From positions 1-24,087 of the forward strand of contig CAYOKA010000024.1 of assembly GCA_964404395.1 (NCBI GenBank): a DNA stretch of 24,087 nt. Direction: 5' to 3'. The DNA is from JAAYBT01 sp964404395. GTDB lineage: Bacteria > Bacillota > Clostridia > Acetivibrionales > DTU013. The position numbers were made by a program, and so were the translations under genes. Shown here piece by piece: positions 16,147 through 24,039 of the stretch; the first letter of the stretch is position 1, and the number at the start of each line of letters is the position of its first letter. Under the pieces are notes generated by a model, which was not told where the DNA came from, did not search any database, and was given only the letters and a program-made list of their open reading frames with translations.

Positions 16147-16174
16147 AAAAAACCGCATCCTCTTACAGATGCGG
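16147..16174 (-). terminator. Intrinsic terminator after fba
   Basis: Minus strand: 7-bp stem CCGCATC/GATGCGG (16174-16168 with 16159-16153), 8-base loop, then six T (16152-16147). It lies 39 bases beyond the fba stop and just before the activase-like trio. Confidence 0.88.
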
Positions 16175-16212
16175 CTTTATAATAGCTTTTATTTAAGTAG
16201 ATTAGCCTGTTC

Positions 16213-17142
16213 TTAAGCCTTTCCGTCACAGCCGAGAACATTGATAATCTTGTTCTTAACAAGATCCTTTATGGCTTCTCTTGCCGGTTTGAGATACTGT
16301 CTTGGGTCAAAGTGCTCAGGATGCTGAGCAAAGTATTCTCTTATGGTAGCTGTCATTGCCAGTCTTAAGTCTGAATCAATATTGATCTTACAAACAGCAG
16401 ACTTTGCAGCCTGTCTCAGCATTGGCTCCGGCACTCCTCTTGCTCCGGGCATGTTACCGCCGTATTGGTTAATCTTATCAACCAACTCAGGGATAACTGA
16501 CGAAGCACCGTGAAGAACGATTGGGAAACCGGGAAGCTTTCTGGTGATTTCTTCGAGTATATCAAATCTAAGCACCGGCTCGCCCTTAAACTTGAATGCG
16601 CCGTGGCTTGTCCCTATTGCGATAGCCAATGAATCGACGCCTGTCTTTGCAACAAACTCTTCAACCTCTTCCGGCCTTGTGTAGGAGGAATCCTCCTCAG
16701 ATACATTGACATCATCCTCAACACCTGCGAGTCTGCCAAGTTCACCTTCAACCACGACGCCATGAGCGTGCGCATATTCAACGACCTGCTTAGTAAGCTT
16801 GATGTTGTCCTCGAAGGAATGATGTGAGCCATCAATCATTACCGATGTAAATCCACCGTCTATACAGGATTTGCACAGTTCAAAGGTATCGCCATGATCC
16901 AGATGCAGGCATATTGGCAGCCCAGTCTCCGCTATAGCAGCTTCAACCAGCTTCATCAGATATGTGTGGTTGGCATATTTTCTGGCACCGGATGAAACCT
17001 GAAGTATCAAGGGAGCGTTGACCTCTTTAGCAGCCTCTGTAATACCCTGAACGATTTCCATGTTGTTAACATTAAAGGCACCTATAGCATAGCCGCCCTC
17101 ATATGCTTTTTTAAACATTTCTGTTGATGTTACTAATGGCAT
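16213..17142 (-). CDS. fba: Fructose-1,6-bisphosphate aldolase, class II
   Basis: A zinc-dependent class II aldolase of 309 residues that reversibly splits fructose-1,6-bisphosphate into dihydroxyacetone phosphate and glyceraldehyde-3-phosphate. Visible features are GAFNVNNMEIVQGI (21-34), LHLDHGD with catalytic Asp82 and zinc ligand His83, SVMIDGSHHSFEDN, VVEGELG, IAIGTSHGAFKF with a zinc-binding His, FPIVLHGASSV with another, and the phosphate-binding KINIDSDLRLAMT. I chose ATG 17142 (PLVTSTEMF follows), because GGAG is 9 bases upstream; the open frame to 17178 adds a non-homologous-looking leader. It has its own promoter and terminator and is divergent from the PPi-type phosphofructokinase gene, the preceding step of glycolysis. 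Confidence 0.96.
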   Translation of the reverse strand: MPLVTSTEMFKKAYEGGYAIGAFNVNNMEIVQGITEAAKEVNAPLILQVSSGARKYANHTYLMKLVEAAIAETGLPICLHLDHGDTFELCKSCIDGGFTSVMIDGSHHSFEDNIKLTKQVVEYAHAHGVVVEGELGRLAGVEDDVNVSEEDSSYTRPEEVEEFVAKTGVDSLAIAIGTSHGAFKFKGEPVLRFDILEEITRKLPGFPIVLHGASSVIPELVDKINQYGGNMPGARGVPEPMLRQAAKSAVCKINIDSDLRLAMTATIREYFAQHPEHFDPRQYLKPAREAIKDLVKNKIINVLGCDGKA

Positions 17143-17219
17143 AAAAACAACTCCTTTTATTCTAATATTATTTTGCAAAACATTGATTGATTATGTATTG
17201 TTATAAATTTATCATATTA

Positions 17220-17247
17220 ATTCTACCAGATTTGAATGCAAAATCAA
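17220..17247 (-). promoter_or_regulatory. Putative sigma-A promoter of fba
   Basis: Minus strand TTGATT (17247-17242), 16-base spacer, TAGAAT (17225-17220), about 78 bases before the fba ATG. A TTGACA further upstream (minus strand, near 17280) has no well-placed -10. Confidence 0.5.
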
Positions 17248-17309
17248 GTTATTAGGCAAAATACTATTTATAAATTTGTCAAATTTTTAGCATATTTTGT
17301 CCGCATCAA

Positions 17310-17338
17310 TTGCAATTTAGGACATCTTATGATATATT
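17310..17338 (+). promoter_or_regulatory. Putative sigma-A promoter of the phosphofructokinase gene
   Basis: TTGCAA (17310-17315), 17-base spacer, TATATT (17333-17338), giving a leader of about 25 bases before ATG 17371 with AGGAGG in it. Confidence 0.55.
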
Positions 17339-17370
17339 TTACTTTGATTTAATTCAGGAGGTATTACTAT

Positions 17371-18618
17371 ATGAGTGAACTAAAAGGTGCAGCAATTTTT
17401 GGTCAGTCCGGAGGTCCAACCTCAGTAATAAACGCCAGTGCCGCAGGCGTATTTCAAGAAGCATTGGCTCAGGGAGCCATCACTGCGGTATACGGTGCCG
17501 CTCACGGTATTAAAGGCATCCTTAACGAAAACTTCTATGATATGAGCAAGGAAGATCCCTATGAGATGGAGCTTTTAAAGACAACTCCCTCTTCAGCTCT
17601 TGGTTCTGTCCGTTACAAGCTGAAAAGTGTCGAAGAGGATGATACCGATTACAAGAGACTTCTACAAGTCTTTAAGAAGTACGACATCAGGTATTTTTTC
17701 TATAATGGTGGCAATGACTCCATGGATACCTGCAACAAAATCAGCAAGTATATGCAGGAATCCGGCTATGAGTGCCGAGTAATGGGAGTGCCGAAGACAA
17801 TTGATAATGACCTTTGGGGAACAGACCACTGCCCCGGGTACGGAAGTGCCGCAAAATACATTGCCACTTCAACGATGGAAGTTTATCATGATGCAAGGGT
17901 TTACGATACGGGTATGATTACAGTTCTTGAGATCATGGGCAGAAATGCCGGCTGGCTCACAGCTTCCGCCGCTCTTGCTTCCTATGCAGGTTTCGGCCCC
18001 GATTTAATTTATCTGCCGGAAATCCCCTTCGATATGGACAAGTTTATCGAAGAGACTACTGCTATCTATGAGAAGAATAATAAGGTTATTGTCGCGGTTT
18101 CAGAAGGCATCAGGGATAAGGACGGCACATACATTTCTGAATACGGTTCGGATCTTGCACAGAGCAAGGATGCGTTCGGCCATGCACAGTTGGGCGGACT
18201 TGCCTCAACACTGGCTAATATCCTGAAAGAAAAGACCGGTGCCAAGGTGCGCGGTATCGAGTTTAGCCTGTTGCAAAGATGCGCTGCTCATGTAGGTTCT
18301 TTGACAGATGTCAATGAAGCATACCTGGCCGGGCAAATGGCTGTCAGATTCGCAGTGGAAGGCAAGACTGACTATATGGTTGGCTTCGAAAGAGCTGCGG
18401 GATCGGACTATAAATGTAATATTAAGCTGATTAACTTAACGGATGTTGCAAACACCGAGAAGAAAATTCCCCGCGAGTGGATTAACGAAGCAGGTAATGG
18501 TTTGAAACAGGAGTTTATTGATTACGCACTTCCGCTTATACAGGGTGTGTCCACTCCTCCGTTGGAAAATGGACTTCCGAGATTTGCAAAGCTAAGGAAG
18601 GTTCTGGCAACCAAGTAA
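17371..18618 (+). CDS. pfp: 6-phosphofructokinase, pyrophosphate-dependent type
   Basis: A 415-residue PFK-family enzyme that phosphorylates fructose-6-phosphate. The phosphate-donor region reads GGNDS (113-117), where ATP enzymes have GGDGS; the Asp in fourth place is the residue that blocks ATP in PPi enzymes. PKTIDND (141-147) has the Lys142 typical of PPi enzymes instead of the Gly of ATP-PFKs. Asp145 of TIDND is the catalytic base, and MGRNAGW binds the sugar phosphate. These residues argue for PPi use, which makes the step reversible and saves ATP. AGGAGG sits 7-8 bases before the ATG. It is divergent from fba, which carries out the next step. Donor specificity is inferred from residues; the long-chain PFK family contains exceptions. 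Confidence 0.93.
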   Translation: MSELKGAAIFGQSGGPTSVINASAAGVFQEALAQGAITAVYGAAHGIKGILNENFYDMSKEDPYEMELLKTTPSSALGSVRYKLKSVEEDDTDYKRLLQVFKKYDIRYFFYNGGNDSMDTCNKISKYMQESGYECRVMGVPKTIDNDLWGTDHCPGYGSAAKYIATSTMEVYHDARVYDTGMITVLEIMGRNAGWLTASAALASYAGFGPDLIYLPEIPFDMDKFIEETTAIYEKNNKVIVAVSEGIRDKDGTYISEYGSDLAQSKDAFGHAQLGGLASTLANILKEKTGAKVRGIEFSLLQRCAAHVGSLTDVNEAYLAGQMAVRFAVEGKTDYMVGFERAAGSDYKCNIKLINLTDVANTEKKIPREWINEAGNGLKQEFIDYALPLIQGVSTPPLENGLPRFAKLRKVLATK

Positions 18619-18656
18619 AACAATCATTAAGTTGCGACTATGCGTGGCGCAGATTC

Positions 18657-18693
18657 AAAAACGCTCCCACCTACCAGGGCGAGAGCGTTTTTT
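18657..18693. terminator. Intrinsic terminator, probably bidirectional
   Basis: AAAACGCTC (18658-18666), loop, GAGCGTTTTTT (18683-18693). The T run serves the phosphofructokinase transcript, and the A run on the other side gives a T run for the converging leftward zinc-ribbon gene. Confidence 0.87.
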
Positions 18694-18738
18694 GTTTGAT
18701 TGATAATTTCCCCTGTTTTGATTTGGAATAGGTAAGCT

Positions 18739-19128
18739 TCAGGAACAGCCTGCAAGCATAACGCCCAGTAATACTGCAAGAACATTTGAGACGACACCGG
18801 TAATAATAAGTGACTTACCCAGTTCATCCTCACTTCTTGCGATATAAATACATCCCAGTATAATACCAACCAATGGGAAAATTACAGACACAACATACAT
18901 CCAGCATCCACCATTGTCAGAGTGCGTAGCTCTAAAATCCGCACCCTCGGTATAGACAGACAATCTTCCGCCACAGCTTTCACAGTTTTCTGTCTTTGAA
19001 GAATATACATATCCACATTTAGGACAAATTTTCTTATATATATCAGCCATGCCTAATGATGTTTTGCATTTCCAGCAATCTGTCCTGCTATCGCCATTCA
19101 ATTCATTGCATTTCAGACAAGTCTTTAT
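18739..19128 (-). CDS. Zinc-ribbon membrane protein with apparent AUA start
   Basis: The protein starts with paired Cys motifs: CLKC (from the upstream codons), CWKC, then CPKCGYVY and CESCGG, i.e. two zinc-ribbon units in the first 55 residues. Two hydrophobic helices follow near the C-terminus (WMYVVSVIFPLVGIILGCIYI and SLIITGVVSNVLAVLLGVML). The first usual start codon in frame is TTG at 19101, but it falls between the two halves of the first CxxC pair and has no ribosome site. Nine codons earlier is ATA (19128-19126), followed by KTCLKCNEL and preceded at 8 bases by a perfect GGAGG (19141-19137); a stop lies just before that. I therefore place the start at ATA. The role is unknown; small zinc-ribbon proteins with membrane helices are common in clostridia. 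It follows the flavin reductase gene by 62 bases. Confidence 0.7.
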   Translation of the reverse strand: MKTCLKCNELNGDSRTDCWKCKTSLGMADIYKKICPKCGYVYSSKTENCESCGGRLSVYTEGADFRATHSDNGGCWMYVVSVIFPLVGIILGCIYIARSEDELGKSLIITGVVSNVLAVLLGVMLAGCS

Positions 19129-19190
19129 TTTGACACCCTCCTAATTACCATACTTCCCTTCCTTGATGTCTCCCGTCCCACTGTGCTCTC

Positions 19191-19769
19191 CTACCGCTCT
19201 ATACCGGTCTTTTTTGCAACAGAATACCCAAAGAAGCCAAGCTCTTCGCCAAGGGACCAATACTTCCCATGAGAAAAGCAAATCAAGCCTGCCTTCTCAA
19301 GCTCCAGCTTGCCCTTTTCGTTCATCAGCGCTTCCTCCGCCTGCACAGCTACGATCTTTGAAATGAAAACATCATGACTGCCCAGGTCGAGCCTTTTCTC
19401 AACAACGCATTCCAAAGAAACAGGGCTCTCCTTTATTATGGGCACATCAATGGCAGAAGCCTTCTGTGGGGTCAATCCTGTCAATGCGAATTTGTCCGTA
19501 TCCCTTCCCGATTTTACTCCGCACAGATCCGTAGCACGAACCAGCTTCTCCGTGGTTAGATTCACAGCAAACTGGCCCTTCTGTTTTATCAGTTCATAGG
19601 AATACCTTTCCTTCCGTACTGAAATAGACAGCATGGGCGGTTCTGAATTTACCGTTCCTGCCCAGGCCAAAGTTATTATATTCGCCTTTCCCTCAGAATC
19701 CGCACATGTGACCATGACAACAGGTACAGGATTCAGCATTGTAGACGGTTTCCAAACTTGTTTAGACAT
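19191..19769 (-). CDS. Flavin reductase-like domain protein (flavoredoxin type)
   Basis: A 192-residue, single-domain FMN-binding split-barrel protein. The family signature is seen in NPVPVVMVTCADSEGKANIITLAWAGTV (cut here by function, residues 13-40), the SEPPMLSISVRKERYSYELI segment, and GQFAVNLTTEKL. Relatives bind FMN and pass electrons between NAD(P)H-dependent partners or other redox proteins. It is cytoplasmic, with no signal or membrane helix. GGAGG precedes the ATG by 7 bases. No partner gene can be named; the next gene is the zinc-ribbon protein. Confidence 0.9.
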   Translation of the reverse strand: MSKQVWKPSTMLNPVPVVMVTCADSEGKANIITLAWAGTVNSEPPMLSISVRKERYSYELIKQKGQFAVNLTTEKLVRATDLCGVKSGRDTDKFALTGLTPQKASAIDVPIIKESPVSLECVVEKRLDLGSHDVFISKIVAVQAEEALMNEKGKLELEKAGLICFSHGKYWSLGEELGFFGYSVAKKTGIER

Positions 19770-19858
19770 ATTTTCCCTCCGGTTTATCTATAAATCTTGT
19801 GAGGCCCCTGCCATACTTACTTAAAGCTCAGGCCTTAGTCTTGAGCCTCGCCTATATG

Positions 19859-19922
19859 TTCTAATCCTATCATTTTATCTCACACTTATCTTCTAATATC
19901 ATGATTTTGCTTACCTTCTAAT
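19859..19922. repeat. Degenerate repeats around TTCTAAT
   Basis: TTCTAAT occurs at 19859-19865, 19891-19897 and 19916-19922. The last two sit in 25-base units that also share ATG.TTTTGC. They lie in the 295-base gap between the ABC permease and the flavin reductase gene, where I see no ORF, RNA gene or convincing terminator. Confidence 0.45.
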
Positions 19923-19992
19923 CTTATGCTTTTGCCCCAAATTTTGATCTTATAGGCTAATCATATGCCTTAGAATCACAATTTAAACCTCT

Positions 19993-20063
19993 GACTTCCG
20001 ACTTCGGATCTCTGGCTTCCGGCTTCCGGCTTCCGGCTTCCGGATCCAGGCCTCCGGCTTCCG
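19993..20063. repeat. Heptamer tandem repeat GGCTTCC
   Basis: Four perfect GGCTTCC units run from 20014 to 20041. Diverged relatives lie on both sides (GACTTCCGACTTCGG at 19993-20007, CCTCCGGCTTCCG at 20051-20063). The tract begins right after the TAG stop of the ABC permease on the minus strand, where it reads as CGGAAGC units. Confidence 0.85.
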
Positions 20064-20064
20064 A

Positions 20065-21741
20065 CTAGGCCTCAAGCTCTTGATACTTATTCTCCGCTAC
20101 TGCATACAGCAACAGCAAAGACAATGCTCCCAAAACAACAGCTGCTACGCCTATGCCCAAAAACACAAGTGCCATTGGCAGTTTAAACCCTATCATAACA
20201 AAAGCCACGATAGCCAGTATCAACAACACAAGCATCGATAACAGCATGCCAATGCCTCCGTTCATATTCTGTTTCATCGCTTCCTGTTCACTGCTCCATA
20301 CTAACTTTGGATGGAAAATATCCAACGCCAAGCTCAACGCATTCATGGGCACTGAACCAAGCAAGCCTATCACAGTAGCACCGAGTACCCAGAATACCGG
20401 CAACTTAAAAAATATGAGTATAATTAATGCTGTAATAATTACTCCAAGTGATGAAACAATAATGCTGACAAGTAGCTTTGCATTCGCCTGTTGGCGCCCA
20501 GTAACAGGAATCATTTTTGTTATCCACAAGGTTTTGCCCTCTCTTGATAAAGCTGTAGAGGCTACCATGTTCATACCCGATGTAAACAGCATAAGTCCAA
20601 GACCCCCCAGCAATACGTAGGGCAATGTTTCCGGCCCATTAATCTGGTCGAATATCTGCCCAAATTCCGGCTCGCTCCCCTGCATAACCAACACAAAAAC
20701 AAAAATTATGGGGCCGAAAAGCGTTCCGACAAATCCATTCAACAAATAAAGTGGGGTTCTGACCAAGAGCTTCCAATCCCGTTTCATCATTGCAACCACA
20801 GGATTAGATGCTTTGCCGTAGCTTTTTTGCTTCTGCAAATCCGTCAGGGTCCTTCTCTTCCTGCTAACCTCAGGCCCGGCCAGGAGTGATTTATAGAAAA
20901 CACGGTTTGACAGCATCATCAGCAGTGCAAGAAACAGCGCACAAGCAAGCAGGAAAAGCAGCAGATACCCTATACCCGCCAGTCCTCCATCTGTAAGCCC
21001 CTCTGTAGCCCATCTAATAGGTGGAAATCTCTCTCCGATCATATCAGCCAGGCCTCTTTGACCAATAAAGAAGCTCTCCATTTCCTCGGGATTGTCAGGC
21101 ATCTTTTGCATATAGGTGCTAAGCCCTAATGAAAGAGCAACCCCAATTATTCCGCCCGCAATCGTAAGGAAATCCTTATATCTTCTAAGGTTAACAAAGC
21201 GCATTAGCAACATCACAAATATTGAGGCTATAGTCAGGGGTATAATGGGGACAGTCAGCATTAGTATCAGGCTTTTTATCCAGTATAAAATCCCCTGTCC
21301 TGTTCCGGCACCATAAATAATGATGGGCGGAAGCATAATTGGCACTGATGTGAGGTACTCATTTATCATAACAACAATAAACTTGCCGCCAATAACCTCA
21401 TAGGGCTTCAGAGGCAGCGGCACAAAGGATTCCAAGTCATTAGAAAAGTAGAATGTCCCCATCACATAAAATAGTCCAAAAAATAGAATAATCGATAGGG
21501 AAATCATAATGGACAAAGTCAATACCATATCCGGCTGTCCTATAGTAAGGCCTGCAGTGAAAAGTGACAGCATCATTGTAGTGTAGAGTACCAGAAGCGG
21601 CGCAAATGACAGGACTATAACCGCAGCGATTAGTATAGGCTCCCACCGCTTTTTCTTTTCTCTGGTAAATCGATATTTTAGAGCAGAAATTCCATAATTT
21701 ACATTCAGCTGCATTTTAACAAAAGCTGCAAAAGGCTTCAT
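20065..21741 (-). CDS. ABC-2-type transporter permease
   Basis: A 558-residue integral membrane protein. A short cytoplasmic N-terminus is followed by about 12-14 hydrophobic helices in two sets, separated by a loop around residues 205-235 and a larger hydrophilic stretch around 285-315 (VSRKRRTLTDLQKQKSYGKA). This is the layout of large ABC-2/ecsB-like export permeases that pair with a single ATPase. The ATG overlaps the ATPase stop (ATGA, 21741-21738), so the two are translationally coupled and form one transporter. The substrate is not evident; the LCP-family gene upstream hints at an envelope role. The C-terminus, YQELEA, is followed directly by the heptamer repeat. Confidence 0.88.
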   Translation of the reverse strand: MKPFAAFVKMQLNVNYGISALKYRFTREKKKRWEPILIAAVIVLSFAPLLVLYTTMMLSLFTAGLTIGQPDMVLTLSIMISLSIILFFGLFYVMGTFYFSNDLESFVPLPLKPYEVIGGKFIVVMINEYLTSVPIMLPPIIIYGAGTGQGILYWIKSLILMLTVPIIPLTIASIFVMLLMRFVNLRRYKDFLTIAGGIIGVALSLGLSTYMQKMPDNPEEMESFFIGQRGLADMIGERFPPIRWATEGLTDGGLAGIGYLLLFLLACALFLALLMMLSNRVFYKSLLAGPEVSRKRRTLTDLQKQKSYGKASNPVVAMMKRDWKLLVRTPLYLLNGFVGTLFGPIIFVFVLVMQGSEPEFGQIFDQINGPETLPYVLLGGLGLMLFTSGMNMVASTALSREGKTLWITKMIPVTGRQQANAKLLVSIIVSSLGVIITALIILIFFKLPVFWVLGATVIGLLGSVPMNALSLALDIFHPKLVWSSEQEAMKQNMNGGIGMLLSMLVLLILAIVAFVMIGFKLPMALVFLGIGVAAVVLGALSLLLLYAVAENKYQELEA

Positions 21742-22460
21742 TTTTCAGTCAACTCCAGGAAAATATTCTCAAGTGATTCCTTAATGTCACCATGCCTGAG
21801 CTCATCCATAGTTCCTATGGCAATCAGTCTTCCCTTGTGTATGATGCCGACCCTGTCACAAAGCTTCTCGGCTACTTCTAATACATGGGTTGAAAAGAAG
21901 ACTGTATTCCCCTTATCGCAGTGCTCTCGCATTTGGTTCTTAAGTATATGTGATGATTTTGGATCCAGACCCACCATAGGTTCATCCAGTATCCATACAT
22001 CAGGATTGTGTATCAGCGCGCCCGTCAGTGCGATTTTTTGCTTCATGCCGTGAGAATAGCTTTTTATAAGATCCGGCGCAGCATCCTCCAGCTCAAACAT
22101 GCTTAGATAATTCTCAATCCTTTCTCGGCGAACATCAGTAGGTACCCCGTAAATATCAGCCATGAAATTGAGGTACTCTGTTCCTGTCAACCGGTCATAC
22201 AATAGCGGATTATCGGGAACATAGCCTATCATCCTTTTTGCTTGAATGGATTGCTTCATGATATCAATGCCATTGATCAGAACACTTCCCTTATTAGGAT
22301 TTAGCAGTCCCACAATCACCTTTATAGTTGTTGTCTTACCCGCACCGTTAGGACCAATGAAACCGAAAATTTCTCCCTTTTTCACTTCCAGGCTCAAATC
22401 GTCAACCGCCTTAATGGCACCGTTATTGTAGCTTTTTGTTACATTCCTGATGTCTATCAT
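21738..22460 (-). CDS. ABC transporter ATP-binding protein
   Basis: A 240-residue ATPase with the full motif set: Walker A GPNGAGKTT (36-44), Q-loop replaced by the YVPDNPLLYDRLTG segment typical of CcmA/YxlF-like drug and envelope exporters, signature SHGMKQK (136-142), Walker B VWILDEP (155-161), D-loop GLDP and switch His192 (FSTHVLEVAEKL). It powers the permease encoded immediately downstream, with which it overlaps by 4 bases. GGAGGG lies 7 bases before the ATG, and the LCP gene ends 26 bases upstream, so the three form an operon. Confidence 0.95.
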   Translation of the reverse strand: MIDIRNVTKSYNNGAIKAVDDLSLEVKKGEIFGFIGPNGAGKTTTIKVIVGLLNPNKGSVLINGIDIMKQSIQAKRMIGYVPDNPLLYDRLTGTEYLNFMADIYGVPTDVRRERIENYLSMFELEDAAPDLIKSYSHGMKQKIALTGALIHNPDVWILDEPMVGLDPKSSHILKNQMREHCDKGNTVFFSTHVLEVAEKLCDRVGIIHKGRLIAIGTMDELRHGDIKESLENIFLELTEK

Positions 22461-22486
22461 TTATATCCCTCCAACCGTTGAAACCA

Positions 22487-23563
22487 TCAATCAAGCACAA
22501 GATAAGCAGCTCCGTCTATTCTCGTGGTTTTCTCACTATCAATATTGATTGAGCTTATTTCATACTCATCTGTTATTACATTCGCAGCAAGCCCCATATA
22601 TGAGCTTAGAACGTCTCCCAGGCCTATACTGTGCTCCACATTCTTGCCCAGGATCTCAATAATCCCGGGGATCTTCCCTATGTTCTTGATGGTTCCCTTC
22701 TGCTTGATTAGCTGCTTCATAAAATTAAGCTGGTTCTTTTTCCTGCCTATATCGCCAACCTCAAAATAGGTCCCATCCTCCCTGTTGCCCTGCCTAAATC
22801 TGACGAAGCCCTCCGCATTGAATCCATCAAGGCGCTGCATCCCTTTTTGTATATCTATCACAAGATCCTGAGTCGGGTCTTCATAATCCATTCTGTATGG
22901 GACATAAATATCAATACCACCCAAATGATCCACCAATTGTCTAAACCCTCTCACGTTTATCATGATATAATCCTCCAGCTCCAGGCTGAACTTTTCTTCA
23001 AGGACCTCAGCCAGGAAGCTTATAGATCCATTATCGAATTTGCCGCTGTACTCTATCATTGTTCCGATTTTATGGGTTGAGTTGATTTTATGAATACCCG
23101 GCGTATACAGTATGCCCCTTGTACCCATCTTTGACAATATATCTTCATTGTACTCGATATAAGTGTCTCTGGGAATCATGATGAGCTTTACCGCTTTATT
23201 GTTTTTGTCTATACTGACAATCCCTATGGTATCATAAAGATTATCCACCTTGTCCTTTCCAAGGATGAGGATGTTTTTAGAGCCTTCCTTTGCAATCTCC
23301 TGAGAATATGGCTTCCCTACAGTAAGGGTCTTCGGGACTTCCTCCGGTTCGGGTAAAGGGTCATCTACTACCTGCAGCGGCTGCGAGGGTTTGCTTTTCT
23401 CCGCTTTTTTCGCCTTATCAGGCTGCTGCTCCTCAATTTGTTGGGAATCCTCATTAGCAAACAACCCTGCACCACTGGCGACGGACAGGAGTATAATTCC
23501 CAATATTGCAAAAACGCAAATCCATATTAGTATAACTTTGTTATTAGCTATCCAAATTTTCAC
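22487..23563 (-). CDS. LytR-CpsA-Psr (LCP) family protein
   Basis: A 358-residue protein with one N-terminal membrane helix (about 9-30), a Lys/Pro/Glu-rich linker (40-80) and an extracytoplasmic LCP domain. Family landmarks are NILILGKDKVDNLYDTIGIVSID, MIPRDTYIEY with the Arg that binds the polyprenyl pyrophosphate, GIHKINSTHKIG, LVDHLGGIDIYVP, and GFVRFRQGN..DIGRKKNQLNFM with further conserved Arg residues. LCP enzymes attach teichoic acids, capsule or other glycopolymers to peptidoglycan. The start is GTG 23563 with GGAG 9 bases before it. It leads the operon with the ABC exporter genes and has a clear promoter. The target polymer is unknown. Confidence 0.93.
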   Translation of the reverse strand: MKIWIANNKVILIWICVFAILGIILLSVASGAGLFANEDSQQIEEQQPDKAKKAEKSKPSQPLQVVDDPLPEPEEVPKTLTVGKPYSQEIAKEGSKNILILGKDKVDNLYDTIGIVSIDKNNKAVKLIMIPRDTYIEYNEDILSKMGTRGILYTPGIHKINSTHKIGTMIEYSGKFDNGSISFLAEVLEEKFSLELEDYIMINVRGFRQLVDHLGGIDIYVPYRMDYEDPTQDLVIDIQKGMQRLDGFNAEGFVRFRQGNREDGTYFEVGDIGRKKNQLNFMKQLIKQKGTIKNIGKIPGIIEILGKNVEHSIGLGDVLSSYMGLAANVITDEYEISSINIDSEKTTRIDGAAYLVLD

Positions 23564-23633
23564 CCTAAGTATCTCCTAAATTCCACTTTTTTTACTATAG
23601 TGGTTTTTGCCAAATAATTACGTATACCATTAT

Positions 23634-23662
23634 ATTATAATTATAATTTTCTTACTATACAA
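23634..23662 (-). promoter_or_regulatory. Sigma-A-type promoter of the LCP-ABC operon
   Basis: Minus strand TTGTAT (23662-23657), 17-base spacer, TATAAT (23639-23634), about 70 bases before the GTG start. Confidence 0.65.
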
Positions 23663-23755
23663 ATAATAAATGTTTAAAAATTTCTTGCAGCAGCCCTGCC
23701 TTCGATTTTAGCCGGCAGTGCTACTATAAATGCTGTCAAAGTCAAAAACTTTATC

Positions 23756-23800
23756 AAAAAAAAGTTGTGCCAAGGTTTGACCCCACTGACACAACTTTTG
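23756..23800 (-). terminator. Strong intrinsic terminator with 13-bp stem
   Basis: Minus strand AAAAGTTGTGTCA (23800-23788) pairs with TGGCACAACTTTT (23773-23761) with one G-U pair and a 14-base loop GTGGGGTCAAACCT, followed by further T to 23756. It would end leftward transcription coming from the right edge region, before the LCP promoter. Confidence 0.85.
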
Positions 23801-23827
23801 AACCTCAATATTAACTACTCATTAGCG

Positions 23828-23929
23828 CTAGTCCTCAGGATAATTTTCTCTCGGTGCATAATGTGTATGGAGCAATTCGTGAGCCTTATGGATTCCCGGA
23901 TGTTCAAAGAACTCATAATAGATTAGCAA
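23828..23929 (-). other. Short ORF or gene remnant, 33 codons
   Basis: The frame reads LLIYYEFFEHPGIHKAHELL and continues HTHYAPRENYPED before TAG at 23828. The composition (His-, Glu- and Tyr-rich, amphipathic) looks like real protein rather than random AT-rich sequence, but the only start is a TTG at 23929 without a ribosome site, just after a stop. It may be the 3' end of a decayed gene or part of a small RNA. I do not recognise the family. It sits between a promoter-like site and a strong terminator, both in the same direction. Confidence 0.35.
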
Positions 23930-24010
23930 ACAAGCTTAATAGAAATCGCTGTGAATGCTATGTATCTTTTTGTAATTTTATACAGTATTGTTATTTTTGT
24001 CGTATTATGT

Positions 24011-24039
24011 AGATTAATGAAGAATCTTTTCTCTGTCAA
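24011..24039 (-). promoter_or_regulatory. Putative promoter at right edge
   Basis: Minus strand TTGACA (24039-24034), 17-base spacer, TAATCT (24016-24011). The -35 is perfect and the -10 is weaker. No gene enters from the right edge: all three minus-strand frames close within 30 bases. Confidence 0.4.
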
